The notes beneath the pieces were generated by a model. It had not been told where the DNA came from, searched no databases, and saw nothing but the letters and a program-made list of their open reading frames with translations. Source: Demequina lignilytica (lineage in GTDB: Bacteria; Actinomycetota; Actinomycetes; Actinomycetales; Demequinaceae). Taken from it: 64,000 nt of DNA. The stretch spans positions 338,110 to 402,109 of the forward strand of contig NZ_JAUHPX010000003.1 of assembly GCF_030418305.1 (NCBI RefSeq). Reading direction: 5' to 3'. Positions 56,927-64,000 of the stretch are shown in pieces; positions within the stretch are counted from its first letter, which is position 1; each line of letters opens with the position of its first letter. The position numbers and the translations under genes were made by a program.

Positions 56927-57775
56927 ATGACGGTGATCAGGGCGGCCATCACGCAGACCACATGGACCGGTGACAAGGAGTCGATGCTCGACAAGCACGA
57001 GCAGTTCGCGCGCGACGCGGCCGCCCAGGGTGCGCAGGTCATCTGCTTCCAGGAGCTGTTCTACGGCCCCTACTTCGGCATCACGCAGGACAAGAAGTAC
57101 TACCGCTACGCGGAGCCCGCCGACGGTCCGATCGTGCAGCGCTTCGCGGCGCTCGCGAAGGAGCTGGGCATGGTGATGATCCTCCCGATCTACGAGGAGG
57201 AGCAGACCGGGGTCTACTACAACACCGCGGTGGTGGTCGACGCGGACGGCACCATCCTGGGCAAGTACCGCAAGAACCACATCCCGCATGTGGAGAAGTT
57301 CTGGGAGAAGTTCTACTTCCGCCCCGGCAACATGGGCTACCCGGTGTTCGACACCGCGGTCGGGAAGGTCGGCGTGGTGATCTGCTACGACCGCCACTTC
57401 CCGGAGGGCTGGCGCGAGCTGGGCCTCAACGGCGCGCACCTCGCGTTCAACCCCAACGCCACCAAGCCGGGCCTGTCGAACCGCCTGTGGGAGATCGAGC
57501 AGCCCGCTGCCGCGGTCGCCAACGGCTACTACGTCCTCGCCCCGAACCGCGTGGGCCTTGAGGACAACGAGTACGGCGACGAGGCGGTCAACTTCTACGG
57601 CACCTCGCAGATAGTCGACCCGCGCGGCAACTACGTAGGCGAGCTGGGCTCGGGCGAGCACGAGGAGCTTCTGATCCGCGACCTCGACATGGACCTGGTC
57701 CAGCAGATGCGGGACGACTGGCAGTTCTACCGCGATCGCCGCCCGGACAGCTACGGCGAGATCACGGCACCGTAA
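56927..57775 (+). CDS. Nitrilase-superfamily amidohydrolase, probably beta-ureidopropionase/N-carbamoylase
   Basis: 282 residues. The Glu-Lys-Cys triad is E43 (CFQELFYGPYF), K116 (KYRKNHIPH) and C153 (VVICYDRHFPEGWREL). The sequence around it (KFWEKFYFRPGNMGYPVFDT) is typical of carbamoyl-beta-alanine and N-carbamoyl amino acid hydrolases. With dihydropyrimidinase 13 bp downstream, the likely reaction is hydrolysis of N-carbamoyl-beta-alanine to beta-alanine, CO2 and ammonia. It is the first gene of a seven-gene operon. Confidence 0.9.
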   Translation: MTVIRAAITQTTWTGDKESMLDKHEQFARDAAAQGAQVICFQELFYGPYFGITQDKKYYRYAEPADGPIVQRFAALAKELGMVMILPIYEEEQTGVYYNTAVVVDADGTILGKYRKNHIPHVEKFWEKFYFRPGNMGYPVFDTAVGKVGVVICYDRHFPEGWRELGLNGAHLAFNPNATKPGLSNRLWEIEQPAAAVANGYYVLAPNRVGLEDNEYGDEAVNFYGTSQIVDPRGNYVGELGSGEHEELLIRDLDMDLVQQMRDDWQFYRDRRPDSYGEITAP

Positions 57776-57788
57776 GGAAGGAGCGGAC

Positions 57789-59225
57789 ATGACCACCACC
57801 CTCATCACCGGCGGCACCGTCGTCTCGGCGACCGGCCGCATGCTGGCGGACGTCCTGATCGACGGGGAGACCATCGTCGCCGTCCTCGCGCCCGGCTCGA
57901 CGTCGCTCGGGCACGACCTGCCGTCGACCGTCGACCGGGTGATCGACGCCACCGGCCGGTACGTCATCCCCGGCGGCATCGATGCCCACACCCACATGCA
58001 GCTGCCCTTCGGCGGCACCTCGGCCTCCGACACGTTCGAGACGGGCACCAAGGCCGCGGCTTGGGGCGGCACCACGTCAATCGTCGACTTCGCCGTCCAG
58101 AGCTACGGGGGCAAGGTGCAGGACGGCCTCGCCGCCTGGCACGAGCTGGCCGCCGGCAACTGCCACATCGACTACGGCTTCCACCAGATCGTGGGCGGCG
58201 TCGACGACGACTCGCTGGCGGCGCTGCCGTGGCTGATCGACGAGGGCATCACCAGCTACAAGATGTTCATGGCCTATCCCGGGGTGTTCTACGCCGACGA
58301 CGCGCAGATCCTCAAGGCCATGCAGGTGGCGGCCGACAACGGCCTGCTGACCATGATGCACGCGGAGAACGGCCCGGTGATCGACGTGATCGCCGAGCAG
58401 CTGGTCAAGCAGGGCAAGACCTCGCCGTACTACCACGGCGTCGCCCGCGTCTGGCAGGCGGAGGAGGAGGCGACGCATCGCGCGATCATGCTCTCCGACA
58501 TCACCGGCGCGCCCCTGTACGTGGTGCACGTGTCCGCGAAGCAGGCCGTCGCCCAGCTCGCGGCGGCGCGCGACAACGGCAAGAACGTCTTCGGCGAGAC
58601 CTGCCCCCAGTACCTGTACATGTCGCTCGAGGAGCAGCTCGGCGCGACCAGCGAGGAGTGGGGCGACTTCGAGGGCGCCAAGTACGTCTGCTCGACCCCG
58701 GTGCGCTCCCGTGCCGAGGGCCACCAGGACCACATGTGGCAGGCGCTGCGGACCAACGACCTGCAGATGGTCTCCACCGACCACTGCCCCTTCTGCATGA
58801 AGGACCAGAAGGAGCTCGGCCTGGGCGACTTCCGCAAGATCCCCAACGGCATCGGCTCGGTCGAGCACCGCATGGATCTCATGTACCAGGGCGTCGTCAC
58901 GGGCCAGATCACCCTCGAGAGGTGGGTCGAGCTCACGTCGACCACCCCCGCGCGGATGTTCGGGATGTACGGCAAGAAGGGCGTGATCCAGCCGGGCGCG
59001 GACGCGGACATCGTGATCTACGACCCGAACGGCCACACGTCGATCGGCGTCGACAAGACCCACCACATGAACATGGACCACTCGGCGTGGGAGGGCTACG
59101 AGATCGACGGCCACGTCGACATCGTCCTGTCCCGCGGCACGGTGCTCGTCGAGGACGGTGCCTTCCATGGCGCCAAGGGCCACGGGTCCTTCCTCAAGCG
59201 CGGCCTGTCGCAGTACCTGATCTGA
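57789..59225 (+). CDS. Dihydropyrimidinase/hydantoinase
   Basis: 478 residues, cyclic amidohydrolase family. Zinc ligands H67 and H69 (DAHTHMQLPFGG), the carbamylated K158 (TSYKMFMAYPG), and the later TDHCPF and DADIVIYDP motifs are present. It opens dihydrouracil, dihydrothymine or a hydantoin to the N-carbamoyl amino acid used by the preceding enzyme. AAGGAAGGAG precedes the ATG. Confidence 0.95.
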   Translation: MTTTLITGGTVVSATGRMLADVLIDGETIVAVLAPGSTSLGHDLPSTVDRVIDATGRYVIPGGIDAHTHMQLPFGGTSASDTFETGTKAAAWGGTTSIVDFAVQSYGGKVQDGLAAWHELAAGNCHIDYGFHQIVGGVDDDSLAALPWLIDEGITSYKMFMAYPGVFYADDAQILKAMQVAADNGLLTMMHAENGPVIDVIAEQLVKQGKTSPYYHGVARVWQAEEEATHRAIMLSDITGAPLYVVHVSAKQAVAQLAAARDNGKNVFGETCPQYLYMSLEEQLGATSEEWGDFEGAKYVCSTPVRSRAEGHQDHMWQALRTNDLQMVSTDHCPFCMKDQKELGLGDFRKIPNGIGSVEHRMDLMYQGVVTGQITLERWVELTSTTPARMFGMYGKKGVIQPGADADIVIYDPNGHTSIGVDKTHHMNMDHSAWEGYEIDGHVDIVLSRGTVLVEDGAFHGAKGHGSFLKRGLSQYLI

Positions 59226-59244
59226 GAGCGGAGGGGGAGACCGC

Positions 59245-60261
59245 ATGGACTTCGGAGTGGTGCTGCAGACCAACCCGCCCGCGGCGCGCACGGTGGCGCT
59301 GGCGAGGATGGCCGAGGAGTACGGGTTCACGCACGCGTGGACGTTCGACTCGCACCTGCTGTGGCAGGAGCCCTACGTCATCTACAGCGCGATCCTCGCG
59401 CAGACCCACCGCATCAAGGTCGGTCCCTACGTGACCAACCCCGCGACCCGCGACTGGACGGTCACGGCCTCGACGTTCGCGACGCTGAACGAGATGTACG
59501 GCAACCGCACCGTGTGCGGCATCGGGCGGGGCGACTCGGCCGTACGCGTGCTCAACGGCAAGCCCGTGTCCGTGCGGGAGATGCGCGAATCCGTCCACGT
59601 GATCCGCGAGCTCGCGAACCGGCGGCCCGTCGAGCACAACGGCGCGACCCTGCAGTTCCCCTGGGCGCGGACCTCCGAGCTCGAGGTGTGGGTCGCGGGC
59701 TACGGGCCGCTCGCGCTGAAGGCGGCCGGCGAGGTCGGCGACGGCTTCATCCTCCAGTGCGCGGACGTCGACATCGCGAAGTGGATGATCGACACGGTCA
59801 AGACCGCGGCGGACAACGCGGGCCGTGACCCTGAGCGCCTCGAGTTCTGCGTCTCCGGGCCCATGTACATCGGCGAGGACTGGGAGCACATGCGCGACCA
59901 GTGCCGCTGGTTCGGCGGGATGGTCGGCAACCACGTCGCGGACATCGTCGAGAAGTACGGCAAGGAGGGCGCGATCCCTGGGGTGCTGGTCGACTACATC
60001 GAGGGCCGCCAGGGCTACGACTACAACGAGCACGGCCGCGCCGGTAACTCGCACACCGAGTTCGTGCCCGACGAGATCGTGGACCGCTTCTGCGTCCTCG
60101 GGGGCCCCGAGGAGCACATCGCGAAGCTCGAGGCTTTGCGCGACGTCGGCATGACCCAGTTCGCGGGCTACCTCCAGCACGACAACAAGGAGGAGACGAT
60201 GCGCGTGTACGGCGAGCGCGTCATCCCCGCGGTGTCCGAGTCCATCACGGCGAAGGTCTAG
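59245..60261 (+). CDS. F420-dependent LLM oxidoreductase of the CPS_4081 group
   Basis: 338 residues, luciferase-like barrel. The text FGVVLQTNPPAARTVALARMAEEYGFTHAWTFDSH is the start of the family known as CPS_4081-type (TIGR03842), recorded next to dihydropyrimidinase genes. YGPLALKAAGEVGDGFIL and YGNRTVCGIGRGDSAVR are further LLM marks. It lies between dihydropyrimidinase and the importer genes. A role in forming or using the dihydropyrimidine ring with F420 is inference; FMN use cannot be excluded. Confidence 0.86.
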   Translation: MDFGVVLQTNPPAARTVALARMAEEYGFTHAWTFDSHLLWQEPYVIYSAILAQTHRIKVGPYVTNPATRDWTVTASTFATLNEMYGNRTVCGIGRGDSAVRVLNGKPVSVREMRESVHVIRELANRRPVEHNGATLQFPWARTSELEVWVAGYGPLALKAAGEVGDGFILQCADVDIAKWMIDTVKTAADNAGRDPERLEFCVSGPMYIGEDWEHMRDQCRWFGGMVGNHVADIVEKYGKEGAIPGVLVDYIEGRQGYDYNEHGRAGNSHTEFVPDEIVDRFCVLGGPEEHIAKLEALRDVGMTQFAGYLQHDNKEETMRVYGERVIPAVSESITAKV

Positions 60262-60272
60262 GGACGGGGACG

Positions 60273-61148
60273 ATGCGGCGGTCGCGGCTGAACGGGGTCC
60301 TGTGGGGGATCCTCGGCGTCCTCGCCGCCGTCGCCGTGTGGGAGGGCTACAAGGCGATCGGCCCCGCCGAGGGCGTGGTCGTCGGCGACATCGTGATCCT
60401 GCCGCGCACGACCGACATCGCCATGCCCCACACATGGGACGTGCTGGCGCGGCTGTTCGAGCCCGTCACCCGCGCCGCCGGGGCCGACGTGCTCTGGTGG
60501 GCGGTGCTCCAGGCCGCCGCGTTCTCGCTGGGCATCGCGGCGCTGGGATGGCTGCTCGGCGTGATCTCCGGGCTCGCGCTCGCGCTGCTCATGCAGCGGT
60601 GGGTGACCGCGGAGAGCGCGGTGCTGCCGTGGGTGGTGCTCAGCCAGACGGTCCCCCTGATCGCGATCGCGCCCCTGGTGCGCCGCTGGGGATCGGAGAT
60701 CGAGATCGGCTCCTTCCAGTGGGAGAACTGGATGTCGGTCGCGGTGATCGCCTCCTACCTGGCCTTCTTCCCAGTCGCCGTCAGCGCGCTGCGAGGCCTC
60801 AAGTCGCCGCCCGCCGCGGACATCGACCTGTTCCGCGCGTACGCCGCGGGCTGGTGGACCACGCTGCTTCGGCTGCGCCTGCCGTCCTCGGTCCCGTACC
60901 TGCTGCCGGCGCTGCGCCTGGCCGCCGCGAACGCGGTGGTCGGCACCGTGGTCGCCGAGGTCTCGATCGGGCTGGGCGGCGGCATCGGCCGCATGATCAT
61001 CGAGTTCGCCGCCACCGCGAGCGGCGACCCCGCGAAGACGTACGCCCCGATCCTGGGCGCGGTGCTGATCGGCCTGGTCTCCGCCGGGCTGGTCGCGCTC
61101 ATCGGGATGGGGCTGAAGCGGTTCCGACGAGCAGAGGTGACGGCATGA
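60273..61148 (+). CDS. ABC importer permease (SsuC/ThiX-type) 1
   Basis: 291 residues with about six spans. The EAA-like loop is LFRAYAAGWWTTLLRLRLPSSVPYLLPALR, with the conserved Gly in the helix-turn-helix. The start codon lies inside a GGACGATGCGG word (60268-60278). It pairs with the permease at 61948 on either side of a shared ATPase gene. Confidence 0.9.
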   Translation: MRRSRLNGVLWGILGVLAAVAVWEGYKAIGPAEGVVVGDIVILPRTTDIAMPHTWDVLARLFEPVTRAAGADVLWWAVLQAAAFSLGIAALGWLLGVISGLALALLMQRWVTAESAVLPWVVLSQTVPLIAIAPLVRRWGSEIEIGSFQWENWMSVAVIASYLAFFPVAVSALRGLKSPPAADIDLFRAYAAGWWTTLLRLRLPSSVPYLLPALRLAAANAVVGTVVAEVSIGLGGGIGRMIIEFAATASGDPAKTYAPILGAVLIGLVSAGLVALIGMGLKRFRRAEVTA

Positions 61149-61951
61149 CCGACCCCCGACCGGCGGTGCGCATCGCATCGGTCGACAAGATCTTCCGTGG
61201 CCGCAAGGGCGCCGAGGTGCATGCGCTCAGCGACGTGAGCCTCGACGTGGCCCCCGGCGAGTTCGTCTCGTTGATCGGTCCGTCGGGCTGCGGGAAGAGC
61301 ACGCTCATGCGCCTGGTCGCCGACCTGGACCAGCTCACGGCGGGCGAGATCGAGGTGTTCGGCAAGACCCCCGAGCAGGCCCGCAAGGACCAGGACTACG
61401 GCATCGCCTTCCAGCAGGCCGGCCTGCTGCCGTGGCGCACGGTGCGCGCGAACATCGAGCTGCCGCTGGAGATCCACGGCGTCGACGCGCGCGGCCGCGC
61501 CGCGCGCTCGGACGAGCTGCTCGAGCTCATCGGGCTCGCCGACTTCGCCGACCACCATCCGGATCAGCTGTCGGGAGGCATGAAGCAGCGGGTGGCGATC
61601 GCCCGCGCGCTCGCCGAGCGGCCGCGTCTCCTGCTGATGGACGAGCCCTTCGGGGCGCTCGACGAGATCACGCGCGAGCACATGCAGAACGAGCTGGTGG
61701 CGCTGTGCAAGGAGACCGGCGCCGCCGTCATCTTCGTCACGCACTCGATCCCGGAGGCGGTCTTCCTCTCCGACCGGGTGGTGGTCATGTCGCCCCGACC
61801 GGGTCGCATCAAGGACATCGTGACCCTCGACTTCTCCGCGCGCGACGAGGAGCTGCGCGAGGACTCCACGTTCTACGACGGCGTCACGGCCGTCCGCATG
61901 CTCCTGCACGACGGGGCCGCCGACGGCGCGCGGGGGGTCGAGAACCGATGA
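61145..61951 (+). CDS. ABC importer ATP-binding protein
   Basis: 268 residues from ATG 61145 (ATGA overlap). Walker A GPSGCGKS, Q-loop FQQAGLLPWRTV, signature LSGGMKQR, Walker B LLLMDEPFGALDE and switch His FVTHSIPEA are intact. It is of the nitrate/sulfonate/taurine importer type. It drives the two permeases flanking it. Confidence 0.94.
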   Translation: MTDPRPAVRIASVDKIFRGRKGAEVHALSDVSLDVAPGEFVSLIGPSGCGKSTLMRLVADLDQLTAGEIEVFGKTPEQARKDQDYGIAFQQAGLLPWRTVRANIELPLEIHGVDARGRAARSDELLELIGLADFADHHPDQLSGGMKQRVAIARALAERPRLLLMDEPFGALDEITREHMQNELVALCKETGAAVIFVTHSIPEAVFLSDRVVVMSPRPGRIKDIVTLDFSARDEELREDSTFYDGVTAVRMLLHDGAADGARGVENR

Positions 61952-62712
61952 AGGCGCTCGCGGGCACCCGCACCGTCCTCGCCCCCGTGGCGTTGGGCGT
62001 GCTGGCGCTCGCGCTCTGGCAGGCCCTTGTGGTCGCCTTCGAGATCAAGCCCTTCCTGGTGCCCAGCCCCCTCGGGATCGGCGGAGCCTTCGTCGACACC
62101 GCGGACCACATCCTCGACGCGGCGGTCCAGACCGGGCTGAACGCCCTGATCGGCCTCGGGATCGGTGCCGTCACCGGCATCCTGGTGGCGATCCTCGCGA
62201 ACGCGCTGCGGGTGCTCGACAGGATGCTGGTGCCGCTCGTCGCGTCGCTCGCGGTGATCCCCATCGTCGCGCTCGCGCCCATCTTCTACGCGATGTTCGG
62301 CGCCGCCGCCAACACCGGCCGCCAGCTGGTCGCGGCGGTGGCCGTGTTCGTCCCCATGTACCTCAACACGCTGCAGGGGCTCCGCCAGGTCGAGCCCGTG
62401 CATCGTGACCTGATGCGCTCCTACGCCGCCACGGCGGAGCAGGTGAACCGGATGCTGCTCCTGCCAGGAGCGGTCCCCTACGTCCTCAACGGACTCAAGA
62501 TCGGATCCTCGCTCGCGGTCATCTCCGCGCTCATAGCCGAGTACTTCGGTGGACCGGCCAACGGGCTGGGGATCGCGATCACCTCCTCGGCGGCGGGCTC
62601 CAACTACACCGTCGCCTGGGCCTACGTCCTCGGAGCAGTGCTGCTCGGGACGCTGTTCTACGGAGTCACCGCGGCCCTCGAGGGCTGGTCGCGGCGGCGC
62701 CGGAGGACCTGA
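61948..62712 (+). CDS. ABC importer permease (SsuC/ThiX-type) 2
   Basis: 254 residues from ATG 61948 (ATGA overlap). About six spans; the loop is LMRSYAATAEQVNRMLLLPGAVPYVLNGLK. The motif FGGPANGLG is typical of this permease family. Two different permeases suggest a heterodimeric channel. Confidence 0.92.
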   Translation: MKALAGTRTVLAPVALGVLALALWQALVVAFEIKPFLVPSPLGIGGAFVDTADHILDAAVQTGLNALIGLGIGAVTGILVAILANALRVLDRMLVPLVASLAVIPIVALAPIFYAMFGAAANTGRQLVAAVAVFVPMYLNTLQGLRQVEPVHRDLMRSYAATAEQVNRMLLLPGAVPYVLNGLKIGSSLAVISALIAEYFGGPANGLGIAITSSAAGSNYTVAWAYVLGAVLLGTLFYGVTAALEGWSRRRRRT

Positions 62713-62775
62713 GAGACGTCCGCTCCAGAGGCGGTCGAACAACGGGGAAGCAGTGACAACATCACGGGAGAAGCA

Positions 62776-63948
62776 ATGGCAATCATGAGGGGACGCGCAA
62801 GCGTCATGACGGCGGTCGCGGCGGCGGGCGTGCTCGCGCTGACCGCCTGCTCGAGCGGGGACGACGCGGAGACCACCAGCTCCGCCAGCGGCGACGCCGC
62901 ACCGGCCGAGCTCACGCCGGTCTCGGTGCAGCTGCAGTGGCTGACGCAGGCGCAGTTCGCCTGCTACTACTCGGCGCTCGACCAGGGCTACTACGAGGAC
63001 GCGGGGCTCGACGTCACGATCCTCCCGGGCGCGGTCGACATCGTGCCGATCGACGTGCTGACCTCCGGCAGCGCGGACTTCGCGATCTCCTGGGTGCCCA
63101 AGGTGCTCGGCGCGATCGAGCAGGGAGCCGCGGTCACCAACGTCGCGCAGATCTTCGAGCGGTCCGGCACGCTTCAGGTCGCGTTCGCCGACTCCGGCAT
63201 CGAGTCGGCCGCGGACCTCGCGGGCATGAAGGTCGGCTCGTGGGGCTACGGCAACGAGTGGGAGCTGATCGCCGGCATGCAGGCCAGCGGCGTCACGCTC
63301 GAGGATCTCGACGGCGGCTCGACGGTCCAGCAGGCCTTCGACATGAACGCCTTCATCGCGGGCGACATCGACGCGGCGCAGGCGATGACGTACAACGAGT
63401 ACGCGCAGGTCCTCGAGGTGGTGAACCCGGAGACCGGCGAGCTCTACACCGAGGACGACCTGGTCGTCATCGACTGGAACGACGAGGGCACGGCCATGCT
63501 GCAGGACGCCATCTGGGCGGACTCGGAGCGCCTCGCCTCCGACGAGGATTACGCGGCGAGCACGACGGCCTTCATCAAGGGCACCATCGAGGGCTGCGTC
63601 TTCGCGAAGGACGACCCGCAGGCCGCGGCCGACATCGTCACCGCCGCGGGCTCGACCCTCGGCACCTCGCACCAGCTGTGGATGGCGAACGAGATCAACA
63701 AGCTGATCTTCCCGTCCACCTCGGGCGTGGGCCACATCAACGAGGACCAGTGGGACGCGACGGTCGCCATGGCGCTCGAGACGGTCAACCCCGAGGGCTC
63801 GACCATCATCACCACCGAGCCGCCGGAGACCGCCTACTCGAACGAGTACGTGGACGCGGCGCTCGCGGAGCTCGAGGCTGACGGCGTCGACGTGATGGGC
63901 GCCGACTACGCGCCGATCGAGGTCACGCTCAACGAGGGCGGCGAGTAG
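62776..63948 (+). CDS. NMT1/THI5-like substrate-binding lipoprotein
   Basis: 390 residues. Lipobox LTAC with Cys at 25. The opening of the mature part, QLQWLTQAQFACYYSALDQGYYEDAGLDVTI, is that of NMT1/THI5-like receptors, which include binders of pyrimidine and thiamine-precursor compounds. The operon suggests a pyrimidine, hydantoin or N-formyl-pyrimidine ligand. It is the last complete gene of the window. Confidence 0.91.
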   Translation: MAIMRGRASVMTAVAAAGVLALTACSSGDDAETTSSASGDAAPAELTPVSVQLQWLTQAQFACYYSALDQGYYEDAGLDVTILPGAVDIVPIDVLTSGSADFAISWVPKVLGAIEQGAAVTNVAQIFERSGTLQVAFADSGIESAADLAGMKVGSWGYGNEWELIAGMQASGVTLEDLDGGSTVQQAFDMNAFIAGDIDAAQAMTYNEYAQVLEVVNPETGELYTEDDLVVIDWNDEGTAMLQDAIWADSERLASDEDYAASTTAFIKGTIEGCVFAKDDPQAAADIVTAAGSTLGTSHQLWMANEINKLIFPSTSGVGHINEDQWDATVAMALETVNPEGSTIITTEPPETAYSNEYVDAALAELEADGVDVMGADYAPIEVTLNEGGE

Positions 63949-63962
63949 CCCTTCTCATCGGC

Positions 63963-63982
63963 GGGGGGGGGGGGGGGGGGGG
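63963..63982. repeat. Run of 20 consecutive G
   Basis: A pure G20 run starts 14 bp after the binding-protein stop and is followed by a GC-only tail to the window end. It may be a real homopolymer, but it could also be an assembly or sequencing artefact at a contig end. Confidence 0.7.
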
Positions 63983-64000
63983 CGGCGCCCGCCCCGCGCG

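Overview
The window is high-GC bacterial DNA (about 70% GC by eye) from an actinobacterium. Evidence: an HspR-controlled dnaK-grpE-dnaJ operon with HAIR operators, coenzyme F420 biosynthesis and F420-dependent oxidoreductases, a LytR_C-domain membrane protein, and many genes that start a few bases after a TANNNT box with no ribosome-binding site. A member of the Micrococcales near Cellulomonadaceae/Demequinaceae is my best guess, but this is inference. No phage, insertion sequence, integrase or CRISPR array is visible.

Layout. 0-5 kb: end of an ABC-2 exporter, recR, dnaX, SRP RNA, tRNA-Ser(GGA) and a LytR_C protein. 5-16 kb: an arabinan/arabinoside locus. GH27, secreted GH43 and GH51 genes run left; a sugar ABC transporter, a cytoplasmic GH43 and a YesL-like DUF624 protein run right; a LacI regulator follows. 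One operator word, TACAACGATG, lies at three promoters here. 16-23 kb: a SulP transporter, a DUF998-like membrane protein, an amidase and an amylosucrase. 23-31 kb: a second LacI-controlled sugar operon (binding protein, two permeases, GH13 glucosidase, mannitol-dehydrogenase-family oxidoreductase). Its promoter is bracketed by two 16-bp palindromes 32 bp apart, and it ends at a terminator beside tRNA-Ser(CGA). 31-33 kb: a FUSC protein, tadA and upp.

33-38 kb: ribonucleotide reductase genes behind paired NrdR boxes. The small subunit has Phe where class Ia enzymes carry the radical Tyr, which indicates a class Ic (Mn/Fe) enzyme. 38-44 kb: a Bcr/CflA-type efflux pump behind a long structured leader, a DJ-1/PfpI protein, a 1017-residue protein joining an ECF sigma factor, a zinc-finger anti-sigma-like domain, a membrane segment and a large extracellular part, and a divergent unknown gene. 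44-49 kb: a TetR regulator and the heat-shock operon.

49-64 kb: an F420 region. An FGD-like oxidoreductase, cofE and cofC run right. A proposed F420-0 ABC transporter whose last cistron is cofD runs left behind a MocR-type regulator. Divergent from that regulator is a reductive-pyrimidine or hydantoin degradation operon (amidohydrolase, dihydropyrimidinase, an F420-type LLM oxidoreductase and an NMT1/THI5-type ABC importer).

The most unexpected non-gene signal is an 11-bp word, GGACGATGCGG, found 12 times on both strands. It is enriched between genes, sits inside a terminator stem, and inside genes uses codons (GAT, GCA) that are rare here. It behaves like a dispersed functional DNA word, such as an uptake-sequence-like or chromosome-organising motif. 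The window ends in a run of 20 G.
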